Assembly: GCF_016765675.1 (NCBI RefSeq)
Contig: NZ_JAESWB010000355.1
Location: 1-60,980 of the forward strand
Direction: 5' to 3'
DNA: 60,980 nucleotides
Origin: Neobacillus paridis
GTDB lineage: Bacteria; Bacillota; Bacilli; Bacillales; Cytobacillaceae
Below are positions 5,982-18,910 of this stretch, one piece after another (within the stretch, counting starts at the first letter, position 1; each line of letters starts with the position of its first letter). The notes beneath the pieces are model-generated. The model did not search any database. It was not told the origin of the DNA and saw only the letters and a list, made by a program, of their open reading frames with translations. The translations under genes were made by a program, and so were the position numbers.

Positions 5982-8900
5982 TTGACAGGTCAACTAGTTC
6001 AGTATGGACGCCACCGTAAGCGGAGGAGTTACGCACGAATCAGTGAAGTTTTAGAATTACCAAATCTAATTGAGATCCAAACCTCTTCATATCAGTGGTT
6101 TCTTGATGAGGGGCTGCGTGAAATGTTCCAGGATATTTCACCAATTGAGGACTTTACAGGTAATCTATCACTGGAATTTATTGATTACAGTCTTGGCGAT
6201 CCAAAGTATTCTGTCGAAGAATCAAAAGAACGGGACGTTACATATTCTGCTCCGTTACGTGTAAAAGTACGTCTGGTAAACAAAGAAACAGGTGAAGTAA
6301 AAGATCAAGATGTTTTCATGGGTGATTTTCCCCTAATGACAGAAACAGGCACGTTTGTGATTAATGGAGCAGAGCGCGTTATTGTTTCCCAGTTAGTACG
6401 TTCACCGAGCGTCTACTTTAGTGCGAAAGTCGATAAGAATGGGAAAAAAGGATTTACAGCAACAGTTATTCCGAACCGCGGCGCTTGGCTGGAGTATGAA
6501 ACAGATGCCAAAGACGTCGTATATGTCAGAATTGATCGTACTCGGAAACTGCCCGTTACGGTTCTTTTGCGTGCATTAGGATTCGGCTCTGATCAAGAAA
6601 TTATCGACTTAATTGGCGATAACGAATATTTACGAAACACCTTGGAAAAAGACAACACAGAAGGTATCGATAAAGCATTACTTGAAATCTACGAACGGCT
6701 TCGTCCCGGTGAGCCACCGACCGTTGAAAATGCGAGAAGTTTATTGATTTCCCGCTTTTTCGACCCAAAACGCTATGATCTAGCGAACGTAGGCCGTTAC
6801 AAAATTAATAAAAAGCTTCATTTAAAAAATCGTTTATTTAATCAACGGTTAGCCGAAACACTGGTTGATCCTGAAACAGGTGAAATTATCGCTGAAAAAG
6901 GGACGGTTCTTGACCGCCGCAACCTCGATAAAATTTTACCGGCACTTGAGAAAAATATTAACTTTAAGAGTTTTACCCCTGTTGGCGGGGTAGTGGAAGA
7001 CGAAATAATTCTTCAGAGCATTAAAATTTATGCTCCTGGTGATGAAAATGAAAAAGTGATCAATGTATTGGGAAATGCTTATGTGGCTGAGCCAATCAAG
7101 CATATTACCCCTGCAGACATCATTGCGTCAATCAGCTATTTCTTTGACTTGCTTCATGGTGTCGGCGATACAGACGATATCGACCATCTGGGAAATAGAC
7201 GTTTGCGTTCTGTCGGTGAACTATTGCAAAACCAATTTCGGATTGGTTTATCCAGGATGGAGCGGGTTGTTCGTGAAAGAATGTCAATCCAAGACACAGC
7301 AACGATCACACCACAGCAGTTAATTAATATTCGCCCGGTGATTGCGTCGATCAAAGAGTTCTTTGGAAGTTCGCAGCTTTCCCAGTTCATGGACCAAACC
7401 AATCCGCTTGCAGAATTAACTCATAAGCGACGGTTATCAGCACTGGGACCTGGTGGATTAACGCGTGAACGTGCCGGGATGGAGGTTCGTGACGTTCACT
7501 ACTCCCACTATGGCCGGATGTGTCCAATTGAAACGCCGGAAGGTCCAAACATTGGTTTGATTAACTCGTTATCAACTTATGCGAAGGTTAATCGGTTTGG
7601 CTTTATTGAAACACCTTACCGCCGGGTTGATCCTGACACCGGCAGGGTAACGGACAGAATTGATTATTTGACTGCTGATGAAGAAGATAACTATGTCGTC
7701 GCCCAGGCAAACTCTCGCCTTGACGAAAATGGCGCCTTCCTGGATGAAGAAGTAGTTGCTCGTTTCCGCGGGGAAAATACTGCCGTAAAACGTGAACGGA
7801 TCGACTATATGGACGTTTCGCCAAAACAGGTTGTTTCAGCGGCCACAGCTTGTATTCCGTTCTTGGAAAATGACGACTCTAACCGTGCCTTGATGGGGGC
7901 AAACATGCAGCGTCAAGCGGTTCCGCTGATGCAGCCGGAAGCTCCAAGAGTGGGTACTGGTATGGAATATGTATCCGGTAAAGACTCCGGGGCAGCCGTG
8001 ATTTGTAAACACGACGGTATTGTTGAACACGTAGAAGCCCGCCAAGTATGGGTTCGTCGTGTTACGGAAATAGACGGACAAGAGGTTAAAGGCAACCTTG
8101 ATAAATACCGCTTATTAAAATTTGTCCGCTCTAACCAAGGAACCTGCTACAATCAACGCCCAATCGTAAAGCCTGGCGACCGTGTCGTAAAAGGTGAAAT
8201 CCTTGCCGACGGTCCTTCAATGGAATTGGGAGAATTGGCCCTTGGACGTAATGTGCTGGTAGCCTTTATGACTTGGGATGGTTACAACTATGAAGATGCG
8301 ATTATTATGAGTGAACGTCTTGTAAAAGACGATGTTTATACTTCGATTCATATTGAAGAATATGAATCAGAATCACGTGATACCAAGCTTGGCCCTGAGG
8401 AAATTACCCGTGATATTCCAAACGTTGGCGAAGATGCGCTAAAGAATTTGGATGAACGGGGAATCATCCGCATCGGTGCTGAGGTAAAAGACGGTGATTT
8501 GCTAGTTGGTAAAGTAACTCCCAAAGGGGTTACAGAACTTACTGCTGAGGAAAGACTTCTTCACGCCATTTTTGGTGAGAAGGCACGTGAGGTACGGGAT
8601 ACCTCCCTTCGCGTTCCACACGGTGGAGGGGGAATCGTTCACGATGTCAAAGTATTTAACCGTGAAGATGGCGATGAGCTTCCTCCGGGTGTAAACCAGC
8701 TTGTCCGTGTTTATATTGTTCAAAAACGTAAAATACACCAAGGCGATAAGATGGCTGGACGACATGGTAATAAAGGGGTTATCTCAAGGATTTTACCTGA
8801 AGAAGATATGCCGTTCATGCCGGACGGTACACCTGTTGATATCATGTTAAACCCATTAGGGGTTCCTTCCCGGATGAATATCGGACAGGTGCTGGAGCTT

Positions 8901-9542
8901 CACTTAGGAATGGCCGCAAGACAATTGGGCATCCATGTTGCCACACCGGTATTTGACGGTGCCACCGAGGATGATGTGTGGGCAACGATTGAAGAAGCCG
9001 GTATGGCACGTGATGCGAAGACCATTCTTTATGATGGCCGTACAGGTGAACCATTTGATAACCGTGTGTCTGTCGGGATCATGTATATGATTAAATTAGC
9101 ACACATGGTTGATGATAAACTGCATGCCCGTTCAACCGGACCTTACTCACTAGTTACGCAGCAACCGCTTGGCGGTAAAGCTCAATTCGGCGGACAGCGT
9201 TTTGGTGAAATGGAAGTTTGGGCGCTTGAGGCTTACGGCGCAGCTTATACGCTTCAAGAAATTCTTACAGTTAAATCAGATGATGTTGTCGGACGTGTCA
9301 AAACATATGAAGCCATTGTAAAAGGTGAAAATGTTCCGGAACCAGGGGTTCCTGAGTCATTCAAGGTATTAATTAAAGAACTTCAAAGTCTTGGTATGGA
9401 CGTGAAAATTCTCTCCGGTGACGAAGAGGAAATCGAAATGCGGGATATCGATGACGAAGACGACTTGCAGCAAGTTGATACGTTAAACCTTGCTCAGGAT
9501 ACACCAAATCTGGAATCGGAAAAGGTTGGTACGAAAGAATAA
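5982..9542 (+). CDS. rpoB: DNA-directed RNA polymerase subunit beta
   Basis: Catalytic-core subunit of RNA polymerase (1186 residues; B. subtilis 1193). It starts [21 protein letters not shown]. The rifampicin-binding cluster reads [20 protein letters not shown] followed by [10 protein letters not shown], with the wild-type, sensitive residues. Also visible are [29 protein letters not shown] and [30 protein letters not shown] 5982 is chosen: GAGGGGTG lies 6-7 nt upstream and B. subtilis rpoB also uses TTG. A GTG at 5973 overlaps the ribosome site. The acidic C-terminal tail is slightly shorter than in B. subtilis. Confidence 0.98.
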   Translation: MTGQLVQYGRHRKRRSYARISEVLELPNLIEIQTSSYQWFLDEGLREMFQDISPIEDFTGNLSLEFIDYSLGDPKYSVEESKERDVTYSAPLRVKVRLVNKETGEVKDQDVFMGDFPLMTETGTFVINGAERVIVSQLVRSPSVYFSAKVDKNGKKGFTATVIPNRGAWLEYETDAKDVVYVRIDRTRKLPVTVLLRALGFGSDQEIIDLIGDNEYLRNTLEKDNTEGIDKALLEIYERLRPGEPPTVENARSLLISRFFDPKRYDLANVGRYKINKKLHLKNRLFNQRLAETLVDPETGEIIAEKGTVLDRRNLDKILPALEKNINFKSFTPVGGVVEDEIILQSIKIYAPGDENEKVINVLGNAYVAEPIKHITPADIIASISYFFDLLHGVGDTDDIDHLGNRRLRSVGELLQNQFRIGLSRMERVVRERMSIQDTATITPQQLINIRPVIASIKEFFGSSQLSQFMDQTNPLAELTHKRRLSALGPGGLTRERAGMEVRDVHYSHYGRMCPIETPEGPNIGLINSLSTYAKVNRFGFIETPYRRVDPDTGRVTDRIDYLTADEEDNYVVAQANSRLDENGAFLDEEVVARFRGENTAVKRERIDYMDVSPKQVVSAATACIPFLENDDSNRALMGANMQRQAVPLMQPEAPRVGTGMEYVSGKDSGAAVICKHDGIVEHVEARQVWVRRVTEIDGQEVKGNLDKYRLLKFVRSNQGTCYNQRPIVKPGDRVVKGEILADGPSMELGELALGRNVLVAFMTWDGYNYEDAIIMSERLVKDDVYTSIHIEEYESESRDTKLGPEEITRDIPNVGEDALKNLDERGIIRIGAEVKDGDLLVGKVTPKGVTELTAEERLLHAIFGEKAREVRDTSLRVPHGGGGIVHDVKVFNREDGDELPPGVNQLVRVYIVQKRKIHQGDKMAGRHGNKGVISRILPEEDMPFMPDGTPVDIMLNPLGVPSRMNIGQVLELHLGMAARQLGIHVATPVFDGATEDDVWATIEEAGMARDAKTILYDGRTGEPFDNRVSVGIMYMIKLAHMVDDKLHARSTGPYSLVTQQPLGGKAQFGGQRFGEMEVWALEAYGAAYTLQEILTVKSDDVVGRVKTYEAIVKGENVPEPGVPESFKVLIKELQSLGMDVKILSGDEEEIEMRDIDDEDDLQQVDTLNLAQDTPNLESEKVGTKE

Positions 9543-9551
9543 CATAAATGG

Positions 9552-9579
9552 GCAAGCGCACGATTGGGTGTGCGCTTGC
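9552..9579 (+). repeat. Perfect 10-bp hairpin between rpoB and rpoC
   Basis: GCAAGCGCAC (9552-9561) and GTGCGCTTGC (9570-9579) with an 8-nt loop. A mixed TTCTCTCTTT follows rather than a T run, so it could be a weak terminator, a processing site or an mRNA stabiliser. Confidence 0.6.
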
Positions 9580-9705
9580 GTTCTCTCTTTATATTAAGGC
9601 AACTCGAAAACGTTGCAGCGATTTACAACTGTCAGAGGCTAGATGTCAGAACAGAAGTAATCGACGAATTAGCCGATTTCTTCAATCAAAAGGGAGGTAG
9701 GCCCC

Positions 9706-12700
9706 TTGCTGGATGTTAATAATTTTGAGTATATGAAAATTGGCCTTGCTTCACCGGATAAGATCCGTTCATGGTCTTACGGAGAGGTCAAAAAACCAGA
9801 AACCATTAACTATCGTACGTTAAAACCGGAAAAAGACGGCTTATTCTGTGAAAGAATTTTCGGTCCAACGAAGGATTGGGAATGTCACTGCGGTAAATAC
9901 AAGCGGGTACGTTATAAAGGCGTTGTCTGCGACCGTTGTGGGGTTGAAGTGACACGGGCAAAGGTACGCCGTGAGCGTATGGGGCATATTGAATTGGCTG
10001 CTCCGGTTTCGCATATTTGGTATTTTAAAGGGATTCCAAGCCGGATGGGGCTTGTGTTGGATATGTCCCCAAGGGCGTTGGAAGAAGTTATTTACTTTGC
10101 TTCCTATGTAGTAACGGAAGCTGGTGACACGGCTCTGGAAAAGAAGCAGTTATTATCTGAAAAAGAATACCGTGCCTATCGCGAAAAGTATGGCAATAAG
10201 TTCCAAGCGTCTATGGGTGCAGAAGCAATTAAACGGCTTCTTTCCGATATCGACTTGGATAAGGAAGTAGATATTTTAAAAGAAGAATTGAAGACAGCAC
10301 AAGGTCAGCGTCGTACTCGTGCGATTAAACGACTGGAGGTATTAGAGGCATTCCGCAACTCTGGAAATGAACCATCTTGGATGGTACTGGATGTGCTCCC
10401 GGTTATTCCTCCGGAACTTCGTCCAATGGTCCAGCTTGATGGCGGAAGATTTGCCACATCTGACCTGAATGATCTTTACCGGCGCGTGATTAACCGTAAT
10501 AATCGCTTAAAGCGTTTGTTAGATTTAGGCGCACCAAGCATTATCGTACAAAACGAAAAGCGGATGCTGCAAGAAGCAGTGGATGCATTGATTGATAACG
10601 GCCGCCGCGGCCGTCCGGTTACAGGACCAGGCAATCGTCCGCTTAAGTCGCTTTCCCATATGTTAAAAGGGAAGCAAGGACGGTTCCGTCAGAACTTACT
10701 TGGTAAACGGGTTGACTACTCAGGCCGTTCGGTTATTGTTGTTGGTCCATACTTAAAAATGTACCAATGCGGCCTTCCAAAAGAAATGGCGTTGGAACTA
10801 TTCAAGCCATTTGTGATGAAAGAGCTTGTAGAGAAAGGTTTAGCCCATAACATCAAATCTGCTAAACGTAAAATTGAACGTGTCTCTCCAGATGTCTGGG
10901 ATGTGCTTGAAGATGTCATAAAAGAACATCCAGTTTTATTAAACCGCGCCCCTACATTGCATCGATTAGGGATTCAGGCATTTGAACCAACACTTGTAGA
11001 AGGCCGGGCGATCCGCCTGCATCCGCTTGTATGTACTGCCTACAATGCGGACTTTGACGGGGACCAGATGGCTGTACACGTACCGCTGTCGGCTGAAGCT
11101 CAAGCTGAAGCAAGACTGTTGATGCTGGCAGCGCAAAACATTCTAAACCCTAAAGATGGGAAACCAGTTGTCACTCCTTCTCAGGACATGGTATTAGGTA
11201 ACTACTACCTGACATTGGAAAGAGAGGGTGCTATCGGCGAGGGAATGATTTTTAAAGATATAAACGAAGCATTGCTTGCCTATCAAAATGGTTTTGTCCA
11301 TTTCCATTCCCGCGTTGCTGTCCATGCCGGTTCATTGCGGAACGAAACCTTTACCGAAGAACAAAACAATAAGCTTCTTATCACAACAGTGGGAAAACTT
11401 ATTTTTAACGAAATTCTTCCAAAATCTTTCCCTTATCTCAACGAACCTACTAAGAGCAACTTAGAGGAAAAAACACCTGAGAAGTATTTTGTTGAAAAAG
11501 GTGAAGATGTAAAAGCGAAAATAAAGAGTATGCCGCTGGTTGATCCATTTAAAAAGAAAGTCCTTGGTAATATCATTGCCGAAGTCTTCAAGCGTTTCAA
11601 AATTACCGAAACGTCGAAAATGCTTGACCGTTTGAAGGATCTTGGTTTCAAATATTCAACCAAGGCCGGGATTACAGTCGGCGTGGCGGATATTGTCGTA
11701 CTTGGTGAGAAGGAGCAGATCCTTCACGATGCTCAGGTCAAAGTCGATAACGTGCAAAAGCAGTTTAGACGGGGTCTCATTACCGAAGATGAACGGTATG
11801 ACCGGGTGATCTCCATTTGGAGCCAGGCGAAGGATACCATTCAAGGACGCCTAATGAAGTCTTTGCATAAAACAAATCCAATCTTTATGATGAGCGATTC
11901 TGGTGCCCGTGGTAACGCCTCTAACTTTACACAGCTCGCCGGGATGCGCGGCTTGATGGCGAACCCGGCTGGTCGAATCATCGAGTTGCCGATTAAATCA
12001 AGTTTCCGTGAAGGACTGACGGTGTTAGAGTACTTTATTTCCACTCACGGCGCACGCAAAGGGCTTGCCGATACAGCGCTGAAAACAGCTGACTCTGGTT
12101 ATTTGACACGCCGTCTGGTCGATGTAGCCCAGGACGTTATTGTCCGCGAAGATGACTGTGGAACGGACCGTGGTTTCTCCATCCGTGCCTTAAAAGATGG
12201 TACAGAAATCATCGAAACTTTGGAAGAGCGGTTAATTGGCCGTTATGCCCGTAATACGATCAAGCATCCTGAGACAAATGAAGTACTGGTTCGTGAAAAT
12301 GAACTGATTACTGAAGACATTGCCAAGGCAATCGTGGATGCAGGAATAGAAGAAGTGAAAATCCGCTCCGCGTTTACATGTAATACCCGTCATGGAGTAT
12401 GTAAAAAATGTTATGGGCGCAACCTGGCGACTGGTCAAGAGGTGGAGGTGGGTGAAGCAGTTGGTATTATTGCTGCTCAGTCCATCGGGGAACCAGGTAC
12501 ACAGTTAACGATGCGTACATTCCATACCGGCGGGGTAGCAGGAGACGATATTACTCAAGGTTTACCGCGGATTCAAGAAATTTTTGAAGCACGTAATCCT
12601 AAAGGTCAAGCGGTTATTTCTGAGATTGGCGGTACAGTTGTCGGCATTAATGAAGGCCGCGACCGCCAGCATGAAATTGTTGTTCAAGGTGAAGTAGAAA

Positions 12701-13305
12701 CACGTACGTACAATGCTCCTTATACAGCACGTTTGAAAGTTGCTGTCGGTGATCAAATTGAACCTGGCCAAGAGTTAACGGAAGGCTCGATTGATCCGAA
12801 GGAATTATTGAAGGTAAAAGATGTTCTATCCGTTCAAGAGTACTTGCTGCGCGAAGTACAAAAGGTATACCGCATGCAAGGGGTTGAAATTGGCGATAAA
12901 CACGTTGAAGTAATGGTACGGCAAATGCTGCGCAAAGTTCGTGTAGTTGATGCTGGGGAAACAGATGTATTACCTGGTACGCTGTTAGATGTTCACCAAT
13001 TTACTGATGCCAACGAAAAGGCATTATTGGAGGGCAGATTACCAGCAACAGGTCGTCCGATATTGCTTGGTATCACAAAAGCATCTCTGGAAACAGATTC
13101 ATTCTTATCCGCTGCATCGTTCCAAGAGACAACAAGAGTTCTAACCGATGCGGCGATCAAAGGCAAGCGGGATGAATTGTTGGGCTTGAAGGAAAATGTG
13201 ATCATCGGGAAACTTGTTCCAGCAGGTACCGGCATGCAGCGGTATCGCAAAGCGGAGCCCATGTTTCGTGAAGTAACATCGGAAGAGCCGGTTTCAATTG
13301 ATTAA
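9706..13305 (+). CDS. rpoC: DNA-directed RNA polymerase subunit beta'
   Basis: Largest core subunit (1199 residues, same as B. subtilis). The N-terminal zinc ribbon is [20 protein letters not shown]. The catalytic Mg-binding motif is [18 protein letters not shown]. The second zinc site has Cys in [17 protein letters not shown], and the trigger-loop region [16 protein letters not shown] is intact. TTG 9706 follows AAGGGAGG and gives the family start [10 protein letters not shown]. It is separated from rpoB by 163 nt that include a stable hairpin. Confidence 0.98.
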   Translation: MLDVNNFEYMKIGLASPDKIRSWSYGEVKKPETINYRTLKPEKDGLFCERIFGPTKDWECHCGKYKRVRYKGVVCDRCGVEVTRAKVRRERMGHIELAAPVSHIWYFKGIPSRMGLVLDMSPRALEEVIYFASYVVTEAGDTALEKKQLLSEKEYRAYREKYGNKFQASMGAEAIKRLLSDIDLDKEVDILKEELKTAQGQRRTRAIKRLEVLEAFRNSGNEPSWMVLDVLPVIPPELRPMVQLDGGRFATSDLNDLYRRVINRNNRLKRLLDLGAPSIIVQNEKRMLQEAVDALIDNGRRGRPVTGPGNRPLKSLSHMLKGKQGRFRQNLLGKRVDYSGRSVIVVGPYLKMYQCGLPKEMALELFKPFVMKELVEKGLAHNIKSAKRKIERVSPDVWDVLEDVIKEHPVLLNRAPTLHRLGIQAFEPTLVEGRAIRLHPLVCTAYNADFDGDQMAVHVPLSAEAQAEARLLMLAAQNILNPKDGKPVVTPSQDMVLGNYYLTLEREGAIGEGMIFKDINEALLAYQNGFVHFHSRVAVHAGSLRNETFTEEQNNKLLITTVGKLIFNEILPKSFPYLNEPTKSNLEEKTPEKYFVEKGEDVKAKIKSMPLVDPFKKKVLGNIIAEVFKRFKITETSKMLDRLKDLGFKYSTKAGITVGVADIVVLGEKEQILHDAQVKVDNVQKQFRRGLITEDERYDRVISIWSQAKDTIQGRLMKSLHKTNPIFMMSDSGARGNASNFTQLAGMRGLMANPAGRIIELPIKSSFREGLTVLEYFISTHGARKGLADTALKTADSGYLTRRLVDVAQDVIVREDDCGTDRGFSIRALKDGTEIIETLEERLIGRYARNTIKHPETNEVLVRENELITEDIAKAIVDAGIEEVKIRSAFTCNTRHGVCKKCYGRNLATGQEVEVGEAVGIIAAQSIGEPGTQLTMRTFHTGGVAGDDITQGLPRIQEIFEARNPKGQAVISEIGGTVVGINEGRDRQHEIVVQGEVETRTYNAPYTARLKVAVGDQIEPGQELTEGSIDPKELLKVKDVLSVQEYLLREVQKVYRMQGVEIGDKHVEVMVRQMLRKVRVVDAGETDVLPGTLLDVHQFTDANEKALLEGRLPATGRPILLGITKASLETDSFLSAASFQETTRVLTDAAIKGKRDELLGLKENVIIGKLVPAGTGMQRYRKAEPMFREVTSEEPVSID

Positions 13306-13313
13306 TTTGAAAA

Positions 13314-13346
13314 GCGGTACCTAGAAAAATTGGGTACCGCCTTTTT
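13314..13346 (+). terminator. Intrinsic terminator after rpoC
   Basis: Perfect GCGGTACC (13314-13321) / GGTACCGC (13333-13340) stem followed by CTTTTT. Confidence 0.8.
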
Positions 13347-13377
13347 AAAGCTCCATTAATGAAACTGAAATTTTTGT

Positions 13378-13406
13378 TTGACATCTTATTTTGAAGATGG
13401 TAATAT
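13378..13406 (+). promoter_or_regulatory. Sigma-A promoter for rplGB and the str operon
   Basis: Perfect TTGACA (13378-13383), 17-nt spacer, TAATAT (13401-13406). Confidence 0.7.
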
Positions 13407-13451
13407 ATCAAAGGTGCTCCTATACACCTGATACTTTGGAGGATATGAAAG

Positions 13452-13700
13452 ATGTCTTATGAAAAAGTATTGCAGGCTGGTAAATTTATTATAGGAACAA
13501 AACAAACAGTGAAAGCACTGCAAGAGGGAATCGTCCGGGAACTTATTATTGCCAGCGATGCAGACCATAAGGTAGTTGCAAAAGCGGTGAATGAGGCCAA
13601 GGAGCGAAACATTCCGATCTATTACGTCGACTCTATGAAAAAGTTGGGGAAAGCGTGCAAAATAGAAGTTGGTGCGGCAGCTGTTGCAATTATTCGTTAA
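13452..13700 (+). CDS. rplGB: L7Ae-family ribosomal/K-turn-binding protein (YbxF/RplGB)
   Basis: An 82-residue protein of the L7Ae/L30e family, which binds kink-turn RNA. It matches B. subtilis YbxF in position (between rpoC and rpsL), length and features: [16 protein letters not shown] at the N-terminal K-turn contact, then [13 protein letters not shown] and [30 protein letters not shown] is preceded by TTGGAGGAT. It is the first gene of the str transcription unit. Confidence 0.92.
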   Translation: MSYEKVLQAGKFIIGTKQTVKALQEGIVRELIIASDADHKVVAKAVNEAKERNIPIYYVDSMKKLGKACKIEVGAAAVAIIR

Positions 13701-13705
13701 AAACT

Positions 13706-13745
13706 GTTTTTGTAGATTGTGCTGTCTACAAAAACTTTGTTTTTG
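13706..13745 (+). terminator. Hairpin with T-rich tail between rplGB and rpsL
   Basis: Perfect 11-bp stem GTTTTTGTAGA (13706-13716) / TCTACAAAAAC (13725-13735), then TTTGTTTTTG. A partial terminator or attenuator within the operon. Confidence 0.55.
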
Positions 13746-13803
13746 CAAAAAAATGAACCACCTGGATGTGTGGGCTTAACAATCGTGAAGGGAGGAAATA
13801 AAA

Positions 13804-14226
13804 ATGCCTACAATTAACCAATTAGTGCGCAAACCACGTCAAGCAGTGACGTATAAATCAAAATCTCCTGCACTGAATAAAGGTTATAACAGTTTTAAAA
13901 AATCTCAAACGAACTTATCATCACCACAAAAACGCGGGGTATGTACTCGTGTTGGTACGATGACACCAAAGAAGCCAAACTCAGCGTTACGTAAATATGC
14001 ACGTGTACGTTTGACAAATGGTATTGAGGTAACTGCCTATATTCCTGGTATCGGCCACAACCTGCAAGAACACAGCGTTGTTCTAATCCGTGGCGGACGT
14101 GTTAAAGACTTACCAGGGGTACGTTATCACATTGTTCGTGGAGCCCTTGATACAGCTGGTGTTAACAACCGGATGCAAGGCCGCTCTAAATATGGTACAA
14201 AGAAACCAAAAGCAGCTAAGAAATAA
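13804..14226 (+). CDS. rpsL: 30S ribosomal protein S12
   Basis: Decoding-centre protein (140 residues). The conserved loop [17 protein letters not shown] keeps the lysine (K56) whose change gives streptomycin resistance, and the second loop [18 protein letters not shown] is also standard, so the sequence predicts streptomycin sensitivity. Ribosome site GGGAGG. Confidence 0.97.
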   Translation: MPTINQLVRKPRQAVTYKSKSPALNKGYNSFKKSQTNLSSPQKRGVCTRVGTMTPKKPNSALRKYARVRLTNGIEVTAYIPGIGHNLQEHSVVLIRGGRVKDLPGVRYHIVRGALDTAGVNNRMQGRSKYGTKKPKAAKK

Positions 14227-14267
14227 TCTGATTAATTAGGGAAGCTTCTTTGAAAGGAGGAAAAAAC

Positions 14268-14738
14268 ATGCCACGTAAAGGTCCAGTAGCAAAAAGAGAC
14301 GTGTTACCAGATCCGCTTTACAATTCAAAATTAGTTACACGTTTAATCAATAAAATGATGATTGACGGTAAAAGAGGTAAATCTCAAGCAATTTTATACT
14401 CTGCTTTTGATATTATCCGCGAACGCACAGGCAAAGAACCAATGGAAGTGTTTGAAGCAGCATTAAAGAACATTATGCCGGTTCTTGAAGTAAGAGCCCG
14501 CCGCGTAGGTGGTGCAAACTATCAAGTTCCTGTTGAGGTGCGACCTGACCGCCGTACAACTCTTGGACTTCGCTGGTTAGTGAACTATTCCCGTCTTCGT
14601 GGAGAAAAGACGATGGAAGAACGTTTAGCTAACGAAATTATGGATGCGGCAAACAACACTGGTGCATCTGTTAAGAAGCGTGAAGATACACACAAAATGG
14701 CTGAAGCAAATAAAGCATTTGCTCACTATCGTTGGTAA
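14268..14738 (+). CDS. rpsG: 30S ribosomal protein S7
   Basis: Primary 16S 3'-domain binding protein (156 residues, as in B. subtilis). Starts [16 protein letters not shown] and includes [22 protein letters not shown] at the C terminus. ATG 14268 follows AAAGGAGG; an in-frame start at 14250 lies before the ribosome site and is rejected. Confidence 0.97.
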   Translation: MPRKGPVAKRDVLPDPLYNSKLVTRLINKMMIDGKRGKSQAILYSAFDIIRERTGKEPMEVFEAALKNIMPVLEVRARRVGGANYQVPVEVRPDRRTTLGLRWLVNYSRLRGEKTMEERLANEIMDAANNTGASVKKREDTHKMAEANKAFAHYRW

Positions 14739-14784
14739 TTTTACATTCAAAAATACATTCTTACTAGGAAGGAGAAAGACTTAA

Positions 14785-16866
14785 ATGGCAAGAGAGTTCT
14801 CCTTAGAAAAGACTCGTAATATAGGCATCATGGCACACATCGACGCCGGGAAAACCACGACCACTGAGCGTATCCTTTATTACACTGGTAAAATTCATAA
14901 AATCGGTGAAACTCATGAAGGTGCGTCTCAAATGGACTGGATGGAACAAGAGCAGGAACGCGGAATTACGATTACTTCTGCTGCAACTACCGCGCAATGG
15001 AAGAATCACCGCGTTAATATCATTGACACTCCAGGACACGTAGACTTTACCGTTGAAGTAGAACGTTCTCTTCGCGTACTTGATGGTGCTGTTGCCGTTC
15101 TTGATGCCCAGTCTGGAGTAGAACCACAAACAGAAACCGTTTGGCGCCAAGCAACAACATACGGCGTGCCGCGAATCGTGTTTGTTAATAAAATGGATAA
15201 AATCGGCGCAGACTTCTTATACTCTGTAAAAACATTGCATGAACGTCTGCAAGCGAATGCCCATCCAATTCAGCTGCCAATTGGTGCTGAAGACCAATTT
15301 AAAGGCATTATTGACCTGGTCGAAATGAAAGCGGAAATTTATGGAAATGACCTGGGGACAGATATAGAGGAAACAGAAATTCCTGAAGAGTACAAAGCTC
15401 AAGCTGAAGAGTACCGTGAAAAATTAATTGAAGCTGTTGCTGAAATTGATGAAGAATTAATGGAGAAGTACCTTGGCGGTGAAGAAATTACTGTCGAAGA
15501 ACTGAAAGCAGGGATTCGTAAAGGTACTGTTAATGTAGAATTCTATCCTGTACTTTGTGGTTCAGCCTTTAAAAACAAAGGCGTACAACCAATGCTTGAT
15601 GCTGTTATTGATTATCTTCCATCTCCATTAGATGTTCCTTCTATTAAAGGACATGCAGTGGATGACGAGGATGAAATTATTGAACGTCACTCAAGTGATG
15701 ATGAGCCATTCTCTGCTCTTGCATTCAAAGTTATGACTGACCCTTATGTCGGTAAATTAACATTCTTCCGTGTATACTCTGGTACACTGGAGTCCGGATC
15801 CTATGTCCAAAACTCTACTAAAGGAAAGCGGGAACGTATCGGACGGATTCTGCAAATGCACGCAAATCACCGTCAAGAAATTTCTCAAGTATATGCCGGT
15901 GACATCGCTGCAGCTGTAGGTTTAAAAGATACGGCAACGGGCGACACTCTATGTGATGAGAAAAACCTGGTTATCCTAGAGTCAATGGTATTCCCTGAGC
16001 CGGTTATCGAACTTTCGGTAGAACCAAAGTCAAAAGCAGACCAAGACAAAATGGCCACTGCATTACAGAAACTTCAAGAGGAAGACCCAACATTCCGGGC
16101 TTCAACAAATCCTGAAACCGGACAAACGATTATCGCTGGTATGGGTGAACTTCACCTTGATATCATCGTTGACCGGATGAAGCGTGAATTTAAAGTTGAA
16201 GCAAACGTAGGTGCTCCGCAGGTAGCCTATCGCGAAACATTCCGTGGAACTGCACAAGTTCAAGGTAAGTTCGCGCGCCAATCAGGTGGACGTGGCCAAT
16301 ACGGGGATGTTTGGATCGAATTCTCACCAAATGAAGAAGGAAAAGGCTTTGAATTTGAAAATGCTATTGTCGGTGGTGTCGTTCCGCGTGAGTACATCCC
16401 TGCAGTTGAAGCAGGATTAAAAGATGCGCTTGAACGCGGCGTGCTTGCCGGTTATCCAATGGTTGACATCAAAGCGAAATTATTTGATGGTTCATACCAT
16501 GATGTTGACTCATCAGAAATGGCATTTAAAATCGCAGCTTCATTAGCATTAAAAAATGCAGCAGCAAAGTGTAATCCAGTTATTCTCGAACCGGTCATGA
16601 GAGTAGAGGTTGTTATTCCTGAAGAATACTTAGGAGATATTATGGGACAACTTACTGCCCGCCGCGGCCGTGTTGAGGGAATGGAAGCACGCGGCAATGC
16701 CCAAGTTGTTCGCGCAATGGTTCCACTTTCAGAAATGTTTGGTTATGCTACAGCTCTTCGTTCAAGCACTCAAGGTCGCGGTGTATTTACCATGCACTTT
16801 GATCATTACGAAGAGGTTCCAAAATCAATTTCTGATGAAATTATCAAAAAAAATAAAGGGGAATAA
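14785..16866 (+). CDS. fusA: Elongation factor G
   Basis: Translocation GTPase (693 residues). G1 is [21 protein letters not shown]2 contains RGITI, G3 is DTPGHVDF, G4 is NKMD. Domain II and the C-terminal domains IV-V (e.g. [31 protein letters not shown]) are complete. Ribosome site AAGGAG. Located between rpsG and tuf as usual. Confidence 0.98.
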   Translation: MAREFSLEKTRNIGIMAHIDAGKTTTTERILYYTGKIHKIGETHEGASQMDWMEQEQERGITITSAATTAQWKNHRVNIIDTPGHVDFTVEVERSLRVLDGAVAVLDAQSGVEPQTETVWRQATTYGVPRIVFVNKMDKIGADFLYSVKTLHERLQANAHPIQLPIGAEDQFKGIIDLVEMKAEIYGNDLGTDIEETEIPEEYKAQAEEYREKLIEAVAEIDEELMEKYLGGEEITVEELKAGIRKGTVNVEFYPVLCGSAFKNKGVQPMLDAVIDYLPSPLDVPSIKGHAVDDEDEIIERHSSDDEPFSALAFKVMTDPYVGKLTFFRVYSGTLESGSYVQNSTKGKRERIGRILQMHANHRQEISQVYAGDIAAAVGLKDTATGDTLCDEKNLVILESMVFPEPVIELSVEPKSKADQDKMATALQKLQEEDPTFRASTNPETGQTIIAGMGELHLDIIVDRMKREFKVEANVGAPQVAYRETFRGTAQVQGKFARQSGGRGQYGDVWIEFSPNEEGKGFEFENAIVGGVVPREYIPAVEAGLKDALERGVLAGYPMVDIKAKLFDGSYHDVDSSEMAFKIAASLALKNAAAKCNPVILEPVMRVEVVIPEEYLGDIMGQLTARRGRVEGMEARGNAQVVRAMVPLSEMFGYATALRSSTQGRGVFTMHFDHYEEVPKSISDEIIKKNKGE

Positions 16867-16915
16867 TTGATTTTCCCTATTCTTTAAAGTATAACTATTT
16901 TAGTAAGAATGGAGG

Positions 16916-16945
16916 CTGTAATCACAGGAACTCCTGGTATTACAG
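16916..16945 (+). repeat. Stem-loop between fusA and tuf
   Basis: CTGTAAT (16916-16922) pairs with ATTACAG (16939-16945) and, inside, CAGGA with TCCTG. No T run follows, so it is more likely a processing, pausing or mRNA-stability element than a full terminator; tuf is usually expressed above fusA. Confidence 0.5.
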
Positions 16946-16995
16946 TTTCCACTTAAATATACTTAACAATTTAATCCAAAGGAGGATTTTCTAAA

Positions 16996-18183
16996 ATGGC
17001 AAAAGCGAAATTTGACCGCTCAAAACCACACGTTAATATTGGTACAATTGGTCACGTTGACCACGGTAAAACTACTTTAACAGCTGCAATCACTTCTGTT
17101 CTTGCAAAACAAGGTAAAGCAGAAGCTCGTGCATATGATCAAATCGACGGTGCTCCAGAAGAAAGAGAACGTGGTATTACAATCTCTACTGCACACGTTG
17201 AGTATGAAACTGATAATCGTCACTATGCACACGTTGACTGCCCAGGACACGCTGACTATGTTAAAAACATGATCACTGGTGCTGCCCAAATGGACGGTGC
17301 GATTCTAGTTGTATCTGCAGCAGACGGTCCAATGCCACAAACTCGTGAGCACATTCTTCTATCTCGTCAAGTAGGTGTACCTTACATCGTTGTATTCTTA
17401 AACAAATGCGACATGGTTGACGACGAAGAACTTTTAGAATTAGTTGAAATGGAAGTTCGTGACCTTCTATCAGAATACGACTTCCCTGGTGATGATATTC
17501 CGATCATCAAAGGTTCCGCTCTGAAAGCATTAGAAGGCGATGCTCAATGGGAAGAAAAAATCGTTGAACTTATGAACGCGGTTGACGAATATATTCCAAC
17601 TCCAACTCGTGACAACGACAAACCATTCATGATGCCAGTTGAAGACGTATTCTCCATTACTGGTCGTGGTACAGTTGCTACCGGCCGTGTAGAGCGTGGT
17701 ATGGTTAAAGTCGGTGACGTAGTTGAGATCGTTGGTTTCACTGAAGAGCCAAAATCTACTACTGTAACTGGTGTAGAAATGTTCCGTAAACTATTAGACT
17801 TTGCTGAAGCTGGTGACAACATCGGTGCCCTTCTACGTGGTGTTTCTCGTGAAGAAGTTGAGCGCGGACAAGTTTTGGCTAAGCCAAAATCCATCACTCC
17901 ACACAAAAAGTTTAAAGCACAAGTTTACGTATTATCTAAAGAAGAAGGCGGACGTCATACTCCATTCTTCTCAAACTATCGTCCACAATTCTATTTCCGT
18001 ACTTCTGATATTACTGGTATCATTACTCTACCAGAAGGTACTGAAATGGTAATGCCTGGCGATAATACTGAAATGACTGTTGAGCTTATCGCTCCAGTTG
18101 CGATTGAAGAAGGAACTAAGTTCTCTATCCGTGAAGGTGGACGTACTGTAGGTTCTGGTTCAATCACTACCGTTATCGAATAA
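16996..18183 (+). CDS. tuf: Elongation factor Tu
   Basis: Aminoacyl-tRNA-delivering GTPase (395 residues; B. subtilis 396). G1 [11 protein letters not shown]3 [21 protein letters not shown]4 NKCDMVDD; the kirromycin/tRNA interface region in domains II-III is standard. Codon use is strongly biased, as expected for a very highly expressed gene. Ribosome site AAAGGAGG. Confidence 0.98.
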   Translation: MAKAKFDRSKPHVNIGTIGHVDHGKTTLTAAITSVLAKQGKAEARAYDQIDGAPEERERGITISTAHVEYETDNRHYAHVDCPGHADYVKNMITGAAQMDGAILVVSAADGPMPQTREHILLSRQVGVPYIVVFLNKCDMVDDEELLELVEMEVRDLLSEYDFPGDDIPIIKGSALKALEGDAQWEEKIVELMNAVDEYIPTPTRDNDKPFMMPVEDVFSITGRGTVATGRVERGMVKVGDVVEIVGFTEEPKSTTVTGVEMFRKLLDFAEAGDNIGALLRGVSREEVERGQVLAKPKSITPHKKFKAQVYVLSKEEGGRHTPFFSNYRPQFYFRTSDITGIITLPEGTEMVMPGDNTEMTVELIAPVAIEEGTKFSIREGGRTVGSGSITTVIE

Positions 18184-18201
18184 TAAATGAATTCATGAAA
18201 G

Positions 18202-18232
18202 CAGCTGGAAACCTAGGATCCAGCTGTTTTTT
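18202..18232 (+). terminator. Intrinsic terminator after tuf
   Basis: CAGCTGG (18202-18208) / CCAGCTG (18220-18226) stem followed by TTTTTTC. It closes the str operon. Confidence 0.8.
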
Positions 18233-18329
18233 CATCTAATTACCATACGTTTCTTCTATTATAATATATTAATCATTTTCTGACTCTAAAGACGGTAATT
18301 AGGAATTATTGGTGGGTGTTTTAAAGCTA

Positions 18330-18358
18330 TTGAAAAAGACAACATCGCCCGCTATAAT
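18330..18358 (+). promoter_or_regulatory. S10 operon promoter P1
   Basis: TTGAAA (18330-18335), 17-nt spacer, TATAAT (18353-18358). Confidence 0.65.
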
Positions 18359-18380
18359 AGGAAAAGTGAAATTCACCGCA

Positions 18381-18408
18381 GTGAATGCAAGATAAATGTT
18401 GCGTTCAC
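18381..18408 (+). repeat. Inverted repeat between the two S10 promoters
   Basis: GTGAATGCAA pairs imperfectly with TTGCGTTCAC. The right arm contains the -35 of P2. A second, smaller palindrome ATTCAC-CGCA-GTGAAT shares the left arm. It could be a DNA operator or a hairpin in P1 transcripts. Confidence 0.45.
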
Positions 18409-18427
18409 CCTGTGTTTTATGTATAAT
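18399..18427 (+). promoter_or_regulatory. S10 operon promoter P2
   Basis: TTGCGT (18399-18404), 17-nt spacer, perfect TATAAT (18422-18427). Confidence 0.6.
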
Positions 18428-18871
<444 letters not shown>

Positions 18872-18910
18872 TCAAAATAAATGTTAAGAAAAATAGGAGG
18901 TGTGACTGAA

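Noticed and set aside
7913..9054. Minus-strand ORFs inside rpoB
   Set aside because: Explained by codon bias of rpoB on the plus strand; no family features.
13386..13748. 120-codon minus-strand ORF
   Set aside because: Antisense to rplGB and its promoter, no ribosome site, no recognisable protein; plus-strand gene is certain.
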